Below are positions 35,121 through 42,312 of a stretch of DNA of 64,000 nucleotides, piece after piece. Under the pieces are notes generated by a model, which saw only the letters and a list, made by a program, of their open reading frames with translations, was not told the DNA's origin and ran no database searches. Position numbers and translations under genes: made by a program. This DNA is from Oscillospiraceae bacterium (GTDB lineage Bacteria > Bacillota > Clostridia > Oscillospirales > Oscillospiraceae). The DNA is taken from NCBI GenBank assembly GCA_902791215.1, contig CADAUZ010000012.1, forward strand, positions 62,001 to 126,000, given 5' to 3'. Within the stretch, counting starts at the first letter, position 1; every line of letters begins with the position of its first letter.

Positions 35121-35332
35121 GGGGCGTTGCCATTTTCCCAGTATACGGTAGGCGGTTCCGTCACACCACCCGAAGGGGGGTGTTGATATGCCGATTACAA
35201 TAACGTTTCACATCTTCGGATGCACTGTTACGATTACTGTAAAAAGCGGAAGCCGCCACTCTGCCAAGTGACGGCTTCTAAGTCTACTTAGAACACTGTA
35301 ACGGGCGGAACCGTTTACCGGCAACGCCTTTT
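35121..35332 (+). ncRNA. Closed, highly structured ~210-nt transcript with embedded mini-ORF
   Basis: The 5' and 3' ends pair over a long distance: 35123-35131 (GGCGTTGCC) with 35320-35328 (GGCAACGCC), and, stacked on it, 35147-35162 with 35304-35319 (16 bp including three G-U pairs). TTTT follows, so the closing stem would also act as a terminator. Inside, hairpin 35163-35183 holds the Shine-Dalgarno of the mini-ORF, and hairpin 35249-35278 (11 bp with one mismatch) covers the end of the ORF. Such end-to-end pairing with a sequestered ribosome binding site is known from type I toxin mRNAs. I cannot name an RNA family. Confidence 0.7.
35188..35271 (+). CDS. 27-residue peptide of the structured transcript
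   Basis: ATG at 35188, with GGGGGG(TG) five nt upstream but paired in the hairpin 35163-35183. The peptide begins MPITITFHIFG, continues with alternating Thr and hydrophobic residues (beta-strand pattern) and ends with a basic, Ser-rich tail (SRHSAK). It lacks a clear membrane helix. The coding frame is small, but a consensus promoter, the ribosome binding site and RNA structure all centre on it. Toxin, leader peptide or signalling roles are all possible; none is shown. Confidence 0.55.
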   Translation: MPITITFHIFGCTVTITVKSGSRHSAK

Positions 35333-35404
35333 ATGATTTTATTATACTGGCAGAAAAATAAAATGTCAAGGCCGAAAAACCTTCGGGATAAAAGGAGGAT
35401 CAAC

Positions 35405-36142
35405 ATGTCAGACAAGCTCGCTTTATACGACGCGCTGATCGAAAACGTGACGAGCGCCGCGCCGCTGCTCCGGACCGTGGGCGGCGAGTGCTGGGCCATG
35501 GCGGAGGCTGAGGAGGGCATGGGCCTTGGCATGATGACCCCGGGCGACAGCATCCCCGCCATGTACCCCGATGGGCTTGGCGGCCTGCCGCTTAAAGAGG
35601 CCGCAAAGGCGGCAATGAGCTGGAACCTCACGGAGGCAAGCTTCGGCCTTGCCGCCTGCAACGCCTTCTATAACACCCCGGAGCGCATGGCGGCGCTGGG
35701 CTGCGCCCTGCCGGGGGATGTCTACCCCACTGTGGGCCTTGACCTTCATGACAAGACCGTCGGCATCGTCGGCCACATGAACGGGCCGCGGGGCCTGCGG
35801 GACATTGCCCGCGCGGTGTACGTACTCGAGCGCCGTCCGCGCCTCGGCGACTACCCGGACGCCGCCTGCGACTGGCTTTTGCCGCGGTGTGACGTGGTGC
35901 TCATCACCGGCAGCAGCCTGATCAACAAAACCCTGCCTCATTTGCTCGAGCTGTGCGAGAACGCCGTCACGATCCTGACAGGCCCCTCGGTCCCCATGTG
36001 TCCCGCGCTTCTGGACTTCGGCATCGACCGGCTCGGGGGCTTCGTCGTGACCGGGCGCGAGGCCATGGCCGCCCAGGTGCGCCATAATGTCCACGGTTCC
36101 CCTTACGTCTGCGGCGAGAGCTTTTTGCTGAAAAAAAGATAA
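35405..36142 (+). CDS. DUF364 (putative heavy-metal chelation) protein
   Basis: 245 residues with an N-terminal DUF4213-like part and a C-terminal Rossmann-like DUF364 domain (KTVGIVGHMNGP, VVLITGSSLINKTLPHLLE, LTGPSVPMCPALLDFGID). Family members occur with metal or corrinoid-related genes, but their reaction is not established. The start has a strong AAAAGGAGG. It stands alone, flanked by the structured transcript upstream and a family A repeat downstream. Confidence 0.8.
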   Translation: MSDKLALYDALIENVTSAAPLLRTVGGECWAMAEAEEGMGLGMMTPGDSIPAMYPDGLGGLPLKEAAKAAMSWNLTEASFGLAACNAFYNTPERMAALGCALPGDVYPTVGLDLHDKTVGIVGHMNGPRGLRDIARAVYVLERRPRLGDYPDAACDWLLPRCDVVLITGSSLINKTLPHLLELCENAVTILTGPSVPMCPALLDFGIDRLGGFVVTGREAMAAQVRHNVHGSPYVCGESFLLKKR

Positions 36143-36145
36143 AAC

Positions 36146-36297
36146 AAGGCGCTGTCTCAAAATGTAGTAGGGGCCGATGCCCTCATCGGCCCGCCATATA
36201 TCAACAATGTACGTTGTTCGGCGGGTCGATCTGGGGATCGGCCCCTACGGTTTTGCAGTTGGCTTTGTATTGGTATACGTTTCAAGACAGTCCTTTG
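36146..36297. repeat. Element with diverged inverted ends enclosing family A copy 3
   Basis: Family A core 36167-36248 (GTAGGGG...CCCCTAC). Outer imperfect inverted sequences aaggcgctgtctcaaaa (36146-36162) and ttcaagacagtcctt (about 36281-36295) suggest a larger nested element. It fills the gap between two convergent genes; nothing else is seen there. Confidence 0.55.
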
Positions 36298-36301
36298 TGT
36301 C

Positions 36302-37057
36302 TTACGGATAAAGATCGAGCCTGCTGCTCAGGCAGAAGTAGGTGCTGCCGAGCTGGCGGTCGGGGAACATGGTGAACAGCTCCCCCTGTAAGTAGTCGGC
36401 CTGGTACACCACGGCGGGGACCATGTGCCGCTCCCCCAGCAGCAGGCGCAGCGCACAGTCCACGCACTCCCGCCGGGGCACGATCGTGGAAAAGCGGGCG
36501 GTGTTCACCACCGTGTACTGTCCCCGCTGGTAGACCACATCGTGCAGCGTGTCAGGAAACTCCGGGGACGCCACGCGGTTTAGCACCACCTCGCCCACGC
36601 ACATGCGAAAATCGTCCGTCAGCCAGTCGCTGCCCGCCATGGCGTCGAGCACCCGCGATAAAAGCAGCAGATCGTCAAAGCTCACCGGCTCCCCCTCACC
36701 GCCCGCCTTTAGGGCAGCGTTGCGGGCCTTCTCCGCGGCCCGGCCCTCGGTGATGTCGGCGGTCTCCGCCGCCTCGCGCATGTCCAGCAGGTAGTAGCCC
36801 GCCATGTCCACCGGCGTCTTCCAGGTCTTATGTCCGAGAAAGAGATAGTTGCCCTCCTCCGGCGTCCGTGTCGGGACCGGCGTGGGAGCGGGCGTCGGGC
36901 TCGGTGTCGGTGTCGGTTCGGGCGTTTCCGCGGGCGGATGCAGGACGCGGACATGCATGTGCTCTGGCAGCAGCGCCGTCTCCGCAAAGCCGTGCAGCGA
37001 AAACGACCAGACAAGGCAGCATGCGGCGATCAGCGCGGCTTCTCGTTTTCTCATCAT
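36302..37057 (-). CDS. SleB-like cell wall hydrolase domain protein, probably inactive
   Basis: 251 residues: signal peptide (about 1-25, ending GFA), a Pro/Thr-rich linker (41-65), then a Hydrolase_2/SleB-like domain (VGEVVLNRVASPEFPDTLHDVVYQ). In SleB enzymes the catalytic Glu lies in an A-E-A-R motif just before this; here the aligned position is Met140 (AMAGS), so lytic activity is doubtful. The start at MMRKRE is supported by GGGAGG about 7 nt upstream. Possible role in spore cortex or wall biology, inferred from family only. Confidence 0.75.
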   Translation of the reverse strand: MMRKREAALIAACCLVWSFSLHGFAETALLPEHMHVRVLHPPAETPEPTPTPSPTPAPTPVPTRTPEEGNYLFLGHKTWKTPVDMAGYYLLDMREAAETADITEGRAAEKARNAALKAGGEGEPVSFDDLLLLSRVLDAMAGSDWLTDDFRMCVGEVVLNRVASPEFPDTLHDVVYQRGQYTVVNTARFSTIVPRRECVDCALRLLLGERHMVPAVVYQADYLQGELFTMFPDRQLGSTYFCLSSRLDLYP

Positions 37058-37134
37058 TTCCCACCTCCCGCTCGTCATTATAGCGGAGAGGGAATGCGAA
37101 AACGGTCGCAAACGGGAGGGAAATAGCCGTAAAT

Positions 37135-37308
37135 AAAGTGAAGAGTGGAAAGTGAAAAGTGAAAATGATGGTGTCCGCTTCGTGGATGAATTATATCAGA
37201 AGCGAAAGTTGGTTCCATTCAAGGAACATCTCTGAGGGCGGAGCCTCATATAATCACGGCGAAGCCGCTCCCTCACTTCACTTTCCGCTTTTCAATTTTC
37301 ACTTTTCG
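37135..37308. repeat. Heptamer-arm hairpin repeat family C, copy 2
   Basis: AAAGTGAAGAGTGGAAAGTGAAAAG at the left (written here as AGTGAAA-type heptamers) and the complementary TTCACTTT heptamers at the right enclose about 110 bp. The right arm runs into the lysR-type gene and supplies its last codons and stop. Confidence 0.75.
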
Positions 37309-38177
37309 TTCGTCGTCACATACCGCACCACATAGTCGGCAAATCTTCTCGTGGCGGGGCCGGCTTTGCTGCCGGCGGCTACGGCGAGGCCGATGGTGCG
37401 CCTGGCCTCGGGAATGAGCGGCAGGATCTGCAGGTCGTAGTTGCGGCCCTTGAGCAGCAGCTCCGGCATGATGCTCACGCCCAGGCCCTGCTCCACCATG
37501 GCGATGACGGCATAGTCGTCCTTGGTGTAAAAGCGAACGTTGGGCCGGACCCCGGCGGCCTCGAGGGCGCGGCGGGCATCGTGGTCGGAGCTTTCGAGGA
37601 GGCTGATGAACGGCTCGGTCTCGCACTCCACCAGCGGAAATTTCGGATAGCTTTCAAAGCGGCTGTGTCTTGGCAAAATCGCAAGCAGCCTGTCCTCCAT
37701 CAGCGGGATGCACTCGCAGTCCACCGGGGAGGGCATCGTCACAAAGCCCACATCCACGCTCCCGTCCGTGAGCCACTGCTCCACATCGTGGTAGTCGCCG
37801 TTTAAGAGCCGGAAGTCCACCTTCGGAAAGTCGTGCTGAAACTCCTTCAGAATCGGCGGCAGCCAGTGCACGGCCACGGAGGTGAAGGCCCCGATGCGCA
37901 CCGTGCCGGATTCGAGCCCCCGGATCGAGGACGCCGTTTGCCTGAGCTGCTCCGCCGCGCCCAGAAGCGTGCGCACCGCGGGCAGCAGGCGCTCGCCCTC
38001 GTTCGTGAGCCTGACCCCCGCGCGGCTTCGTTTCAGCACCGCAAAGCCCAGCTCCTTCTCCAGCGCGTCCAGACAGTGGCTCACCGCCGATTGGGTGCAG
38101 TCCAGCTGCTCGGCGGCGCGGGTGAGGCTCCCGGTGTCCACCACGGTCATGAGGGTCTGATACTTGTCCAGTGCCAT
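37299..38177 (-). CDS. LysR family transcriptional regulator
   Basis: 292 residues. N-terminal winged helix-turn-helix (about 1-60; SLTRAAEQLDCTQSAVSHCL) and a periplasmic-binding-protein-like effector domain. The start at MALDKY has AAAGGA 8 nt upstream; the earlier ATG abuts the Shine-Dalgarno. It is divergent from putP-like symporter gene, which it probably controls. The last residues NEK and the TGA stop are encoded by the GAAAAGTGA heptamer of repeat family C, so the C-terminus was reshaped by the repeat. Confidence 0.92.
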   Translation of the reverse strand: MALDKYQTLMTVVDTGSLTRAAEQLDCTQSAVSHCLDALEKELGFAVLKRSRAGVRLTNEGERLLPAVRTLLGAAEQLRQTASSIRGLESGTVRIGAFTSVAVHWLPPILKEFQHDFPKVDFRLLNGDYHDVEQWLTDGSVDVGFVTMPSPVDCECIPLMEDRLLAILPRHSRFESYPKFPLVECETEPFISLLESSDHDARRALEAAGVRPNVRFYTKDDYAVIAMVEQGLGVSIMPELLLKGRNYDLQILPLIPEARRTIGLAVAAGSKAGPATRRFADYVVRYVTTNEK

Positions 38178-38192
38178 CGCAAACATCCTTTA

Positions 38193-38219
38193 CATGAATA
38201 TTTTTCATGCATACATGAA
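38193..38219. promoter_or_regulatory. Candidate LysR-type operator
   Basis: Two overlapping inverted repeats built from TTCATG/CATGAA: catgaa-tattt-ttcatg (38193-38209) and ttcatgcatacatgaa (38204-38219). They lie between the regulator start and its -10 box, fitting autoregulation. Confidence 0.5.
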
Positions 38220-38238
38220 ATAAATTATCTTCTTTTCT

Positions 38239-38266
38239 ATTATATGAAAAATTTTTGAATTATCAA
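38239..38266 (-). promoter_or_regulatory. Promoter of the lysR-type gene
   Basis: On the minus strand TTGATA (38261-38266), 16 bp, TATAAT (38239-38244). Confidence 0.7.
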
Positions 38267-38288
38267 GTCCTTTTGGGAAAATTGACGA

Positions 38289-38316
38289 TTGCAGAAAAGC
38301 GCCTGTCCGCTATAAT
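38289..38316 (+). promoter_or_regulatory. Promoter of the sodium symporter gene
   Basis: Weak -35 TTGCAG (38289-38294), 16 bp, consensus -10 TATAAT (38311-38316); a weak -35 is usual for an activator-dependent promoter. Confidence 0.6.
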
Positions 38317-38351
38317 GCAAAGCATCCCCAAGAAAAGAGAGGTCGTCAACC

Positions 38352-39866
38352 ATGAATACCATTATTCTTATCGCCATCGCCGTGTACCTGGTCGGTATGC
38401 TGGCCATCGGATTCAAGTACTCCAACAACAAAACCTCCGAGGACTTCTACCTCGGCGGCAGAAAACTCGGCCCCATTGTGACCGCCATGAGCACCGAGGC
38501 CTCCGACATGAGCGCCTACCTGCTGATGGGCGTGCCGGGCCTGGCGCTGTTCTGCGGCGTGGCCGAGGCGAGCTGGACGGCCATCGGCCTGTCCCTCGGC
38601 ACCTACCTCAACTGGCTGATTGTTGCAAAGCGCCTGCGCCGGTATTCGGCAAAGCTCGGCTCCATCACCGTGCCGGACTTTCTCGCCACGCGCTTTCGTG
38701 ACAATACCAAGCTCATCGAGACCATCGGCGCGCTGACCATCATCGTCTTCTTCGTGCCCTACACGGCCTCCGGCTTTGCCGCCTGCGGCAAGCTCTTCAA
38801 CAGCCTGTTCGGCTTTGCCTACATGCCCTCCATGATCATCTCGGCGGCGGTCATCGTCGCCTACTGCGCCCTCGGCGGCTTCATGGCGGCCTCCGTCACG
38901 AGCCTCATTCAGTCCATCGTCATGACCTTCGCCCTCATCGTCGTGTGCTTCTTCGGCATCAACGCCGCCGGCGGCTGGGGCGCCGTGATGGACAATGCCC
39001 GCTCCGTGCCCGGCTACCTGAGCCTCTTTGCCAGCACCAACATCCAGTCCACCACCCCCGGCACCTACACCTTCCTGATGATCGTCTCCACCATGGCCTG
39101 GGGCCTCGGCTACTTCGGCATGCCCCACATCCTGGTCCACTTCATGGCCGCTGAGGACGAGGAGAAGCTCTCCCTGTCCCGCCGTGTGGGTTCCGTCTGG
39201 TGCGTGATCTCCCTGGGCGTTGCGGTGCTCATCGGCATCATCGGCTTCGGCATGACCAAGACCGGCGCCCTCGCGCTCCCGGGCAGCGAACCAGAGGCCG
39301 AGAACATGATCGTGAATGTCGCCCACCTCATCGCGCAGAAGGGCTTCTTCGCGGCCATCATCGGCGGCTTCATCCTCGCGGGCATCCTCGCCGCCACCAT
39401 GTCCACCGCCGACGCCCAGCTTCTGGGTGCCGCCTCCGGCGTGACCAAGAACCTCCTCAACGACGTGCTGGGTAAGAAGCTCGACGACAAGACCAACATG
39501 CTCATTGCCCGCCTCACGGTCATCGGCGTTGCCATCCTCGGCGTGATCTTCGCCTCCAACCCCAACAGCTCCATCTTCCGCGTGGTGTCCTTCGCCTGGG
39601 CCGGCTTCGGCGCGACCTTCGGCCCCGTGATGCTCTTTGCCCTGTTCTGGAAGCGCTGCAACAAGCAGGGCGCCATCGCGGGCATGGCCTCCGGCATGAT
39701 CATGATCTTCGTCTGGAAGTTCCTCATCGCCCCGAAGGGCGGCGTCTTCGCTATCTACGAGCTGCTGCCCGCCTTCGTGATCTCCTGCATCTTCATCGTG
39801 GTCGTCTCCCTCTGCACCCCCGAGCCGAGCAAGACCATCGTCAAGGAGTTCGAGAGCGTCGGCTGA
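38352..39866 (+). CDS. putP: Sodium/proline symporter family transporter
   Basis: 504 residues, about 13 membrane helices, sodium:solute symporter (SSS) family. N-terminal YLGGRKLGP and ASDMSAYLLMG and SITVPDFLATRF are PutP hallmarks. Imports proline or a related amino acid with Na+, so it draws on the sodium gradient that the antiporter operon could maintain. No proline catabolic gene is nearby, so the substrate is inferred from family. Probably controlled by the divergent LysR-type regulator. Confidence 0.88.
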   Translation: MNTIILIAIAVYLVGMLAIGFKYSNNKTSEDFYLGGRKLGPIVTAMSTEASDMSAYLLMGVPGLALFCGVAEASWTAIGLSLGTYLNWLIVAKRLRRYSAKLGSITVPDFLATRFRDNTKLIETIGALTIIVFFVPYTASGFAACGKLFNSLFGFAYMPSMIISAAVIVAYCALGGFMAASVTSLIQSIVMTFALIVVCFFGINAAGGWGAVMDNARSVPGYLSLFASTNIQSTTPGTYTFLMIVSTMAWGLGYFGMPHILVHFMAAEDEEKLSLSRRVGSVWCVISLGVAVLIGIIGFGMTKTGALALPGSEPEAENMIVNVAHLIAQKGFFAAIIGGFILAGILAATMSTADAQLLGAASGVTKNLLNDVLGKKLDDKTNMLIARLTVIGVAILGVIFASNPNSSIFRVVSFAWAGFGATFGPVMLFALFWKRCNKQGAIAGMASGMIMIFVWKFLIAPKGGVFAIYELLPAFVISCIFIVVVSLCTPEPSKTIVKEFESVG

Positions 39867-39888
39867 GTTTTATCCGCAGACATACGCA

Positions 39889-39919
39889 CAGCCCGGCAGT
39901 TTTCTGCCGGGCTGTTTTT
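39889..39919 (+). terminator. Intrinsic terminator after putP
   Basis: An 11-bp perfect stem (39889-39899 with 39904-39914) followed by TTTTT. Confidence 0.88.
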
Positions 39920-39969
39920 CATGCCGCTTTGTCCATGGCAATCCCCGCCGCGCGCAGCATGTCCTGGAT
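39919..39969 (-). pseudogene. Remnant of a second spoIVB 3' end
   Basis: Minus-strand translation gives SCIQDMLRAAGIAMDKAA plus stop, matching the last 16 codons of spoIVB (SIQDMLRASGLAMDKAA, ending at 40743) with several base differences. No homology continues further. The toxin-antitoxin module lies between the two copies. Confidence 0.75.
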
Positions 39970-40018
39970 GCAAGACATACGTTGCCACATGATACCGACG
40001 GAAAAAGCCATATTTGTA

Positions 40019-40047
40019 TTGCTTTTGTGCTGACAATCGGGTATACT
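40019..40047 (+). promoter_or_regulatory. Promoter of the toxin-antitoxin module
   Basis: TTGCTT (40019-40024), 17 bp, TATACT (40042-40047), followed by GGAAAGGAG before the antitoxin start. Confidence 0.6.
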
Positions 40048-40085
40048 ATAGGCGGAGCAAATGAACGGAAAGGAGCGTGCTTTTT

Positions 40086-40391
40086 ATGGCGAAGACCGCC
40101 AACCTGTATGCCCGCATTGAGCCGGAGGTCAAGGACCAGGCTGAGAACATTCTGGAGGCTCTGGGTGTTCCGGTTTCCAATGCGATCAGCATGTTTTACA
40201 AGCAGATCATTTTGCAGCGGGGCCTGCCGTTTGAAGTGAAACTTCCCGCACCGCCTGTCCCGGATATGTCTCAGCTTACAAAGAAAGAGCTGGCTTTTGA
40301 AATTTCCAAAGGTCTTGCGGATGCGGAGACCGGACATGTAACGCCCGCAAACGAAGTATTCGCTTCGCTGCGCGAGGAATTTTCTGTATGA
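40086..40391 (+). CDS. RelB/DinJ family antitoxin
   Basis: 101 residues, ribbon-helix-helix N-terminus (ANLYARIEPEVKDQAENILEALGVPVSNAISMFYKQI), typical of RelB/DinJ antitoxins that bind the operator and neutralise the RelE-type toxin. ATG at 40086 fits better than a GTG at 40077 that lies 2 nt from the Shine-Dalgarno. The stop overlaps the toxin start (ATGA). Confidence 0.9.
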   Translation: MAKTANLYARIEPEVKDQAENILEALGVPVSNAISMFYKQIILQRGLPFEVKLPAPPVPDMSQLTKKELAFEISKGLADAETGHVTPANEVFASLREEFSV

Positions 40392-40705
40392 GCTTCGCGG
40401 TAGTGTTTACTGATCGCGCAAAAACTGATCTGCGCAGCATTTACACCTATATTGCCTTTACACTGCAATCCCGGCTCAATGCGGATCGACAGCTTGCGCG
40501 AATTGAGAAGGAAATCATGTCGCTTTCAGAAATACCGGAGCGATATAAGCGCGTGCCCCTTGACTTTGGGGCAGCTGACAATGTACGGATGGTAAGTGTA
40601 GATCACTACTGTGTGATTTACCGCGTAGGAAAGGAACCGGATACCGTACAAATCCTGCGTATTCTTTATGGAGGTCGGGACTTTCAGTCCGCACTGGAAG
40701 AATGA
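40388..40705 (+). CDS. RelE/ParE family toxin
   Basis: 105 residues. RelE/ParE fold: TDRAKTDLRSIYTYIA helix, IPERYKRVPLD, VRMVSVDHYCVIYRV and the C-terminal ILRILYGGRDF. RelE members cleave mRNA in the ribosome and ParE members poison gyrase; sequence alone does not decide. Lower GC than flanking genes is apparent, consistent with acquisition. Confidence 0.9.
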   Translation: MSFAVVFTDRAKTDLRSIYTYIAFTLQSRLNADRQLARIEKEIMSLSEIPERYKRVPLDFGAADNVRMVSVDHYCVIYRVGKEPDTVQILRILYGGRDFQSALEE

Positions 40706-40712
40706 ACATTCA

Positions 40713-40732
40713 GGCGCCCCAAAAGGGGCGCC
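40713..40732. terminator. Palindromic hairpin between toxin and spoIVB
   Basis: An 8-bp perfect GC stem (40713-40720 with 40725-40732, loop AAAA) between convergent genes. The T-tracts are poor on both strands, so termination is only possible. Confidence 0.4.
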
Positions 40733-40742
40733 CACTCCTGTT

Positions 40743-41735
40743 TCATGCCGCCTTGTCCATCGCAAGGCCGGATGCGCGCAGCATGTCCTGAATGCTCACG
40801 GCGTAGCCGCGGGAGGCGTCGTTTATAAAGACATGGGTGACAGCGCCGACAAGGCAGCCGTTTTGCAGGATGGGGCTGCCGCTCATGCCCTGGACGATGC
40901 CGCCCGTGCGGGAAAGCAGCGCGGGGTCCGTGACGCTGAACATGGCGTGGGTGCCGTCGGCGTCGCGGTAGACGCGGTTGATCTCCACCTGAAACTCCCC
41001 GGTCTCCCGGCCCTCAACGGTGGAGAGAATGGAGGCCGGGCCTGCCGCGAGCTCGCCGATCCGGGCCGGGCGAGAGCCGAGGGCGGCGCTGATGTGGCCG
41101 AAGATGCCGACGTCGGTGTTCCGCTCCACGCTCCCGAGCACCTGAGAGAGATCGGAGATGCCGTCCAGCTCGCCCGGCGTGCCCGCGGTGCCGGGGTGCA
41201 CGGCGACGATCTGGGCCTCCGTCACGCTGCCCTCGCGCAGGGGGACGGCAAGGCCGGTCTCGCTGTCGTTGATGCTGTGGCCCAGCGCGCCGAAGACGCC
41301 GCTGTCCGGGTCGCAGAAGGTGAGGGTGCCGATGCCGTTTAGCCCGTCGCGCAGCAAAATCCCCAGCATGGGCCGCCCCTCCTCGCCCACGGCGGTCTGT
41401 ACCGGCAGGCTCAGGGTCTGGCTGCCGCGCCGGACCTCCAGCTCCACCTGGTCCCCGGCCTCCTCCAGCGCGGCGATGAGGCCCGCCGCGTCCGAGACGC
41501 TCTGCCCGTCGGCCCCGCAGATGAGATCGCCCGCCTTGAGCCCCGCGTCCTCCGCCGGGTTCACCGCCCCGTCCTCGGTCTCCACCGGGCAGAAGCCCGC
41601 CACGATCACCCCGTCGGTGCTGATCTGGATGCCCACCGCCTGGCCGCCCACCAGCAGCTCCTGAGCGAACGCCTGCGCCGTCAGCAGCGGGCTCAAAAAC
41701 AGGGCGCACAGCCCCGTCACGATCCATTTTCTCAT
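40743..41735 (-). CDS. spoIVB: SpoIVB-type serine peptidase
   Basis: 330 residues: signal or anchor helix (about 1-24), PDZ domain (about 55-110), S55 peptidase domain with His153 (GALGHSIND) and the GMSGSP motif (283-288) holding the catalytic Ser. In Bacillus, SpoIVB is made in the forespore and activates pro-sigma-K processing. GGGAGG 8 nt upstream supports the start at MRKWIV. The presence of this gene indicates a spore former. Its 3' end has a diverged duplicate at 39919-39969. Confidence 0.92.
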   Translation of the reverse strand: MRKWIVTGLCALFLSPLLTAQAFAQELLVGGQAVGIQISTDGVIVAGFCPVETEDGAVNPAEDAGLKAGDLICGADGQSVSDAAGLIAALEEAGDQVELEVRRGSQTLSLPVQTAVGEEGRPMLGILLRDGLNGIGTLTFCDPDSGVFGALGHSINDSETGLAVPLREGSVTEAQIVAVHPGTAGTPGELDGISDLSQVLGSVERNTDVGIFGHISAALGSRPARIGELAAGPASILSTVEGRETGEFQVEINRVYRDADGTHAMFSVTDPALLSRTGGIVQGMSGSPILQNGCLVGAVTHVFINDASRGYAVSIQDMLRASGLAMDKAA

Positions 41736-41884
41736 AAAGGATGCCTCCCGTACTTCAATTTCACACGAATCATTATGTGCGCGGGAGACAAAAATAAAGG
41801 CGGAACTGTCTGACAATTGCGCCGGTTTTTTCGCAAAACCAACGATTGCAGGCACTTCCGCCGTTTGTCAAGTTTTGGGTTTCA

Positions 41885-42295
41885 TCACCGCGCGCTGCCG
41901 AGGTAGCCTTCGAGGATCAGGCTTGCCGCGACGGCGTCCACGTTTTTGCGGTGCTGCTTTTCCTTCCTGCCCGCCGAGTGCAGGATGGCGTGGGCCTCGA
42001 TGCTGCTGCGCCGCTCGTCCCAGAGGATCACGGGCAGGCCGCTTTCGTTTATTAATAATTCACGGAAGGCGCGGCTTTTTTCGGCGCGCGGGCCCTCGCT
42101 GCCGTCCATGTTCTTCGGCAGGCCCAGCACCAGCGTCCCCACGTCGCGGGCCTTCGCCTCTTCGGCGATGCGTTTGGCCGCCCGCTCCATATCCCACTCC
42201 TGCATGGTCCAGGCCTCGCCCGCCAGCATCCCCAGCAGGTCCGACACCGCAAGTCCGATGCGCTGATCGCCGTAGTCAATGGCCATGGTTCGCAT
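41885..42295 (-). CDS. ruvX: RuvX/YqgF Holliday junction resolvase-like protein
   Basis: 136 residues, RNase H-fold. Motifs AIDYGDQRIGLAVSD, GLPKNMDGSEGPRAEKSRAF and WDERRSS with the final DAVAASLIL are all present. Related proteins act in pre-16S rRNA 5'-end maturation. Start chosen for GGAGG 7 nt upstream; the preceding glycosyltransferase ends 18 bp away. Confidence 0.93.
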   Translation of the reverse strand: MRTMAIDYGDQRIGLAVSDLLGMLAGEAWTMQEWDMERAAKRIAEEAKARDVGTLVLGLPKNMDGSEGPRAEKSRAFRELLINESGLPVILWDERRSSIEAHAILHSAGRKEKQHRKNVDAVAASLILEGYLGSAR

Positions 42296-42312
42296 ATACA
42301 ATCCTCCGGATA

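Noticed and set aside
41740..41800. Sigma-G promoter of spoIVB
   Set aside because: A CATAAT-like -10 is seen but no convincing -35 at the right distance, so it was not annotated.
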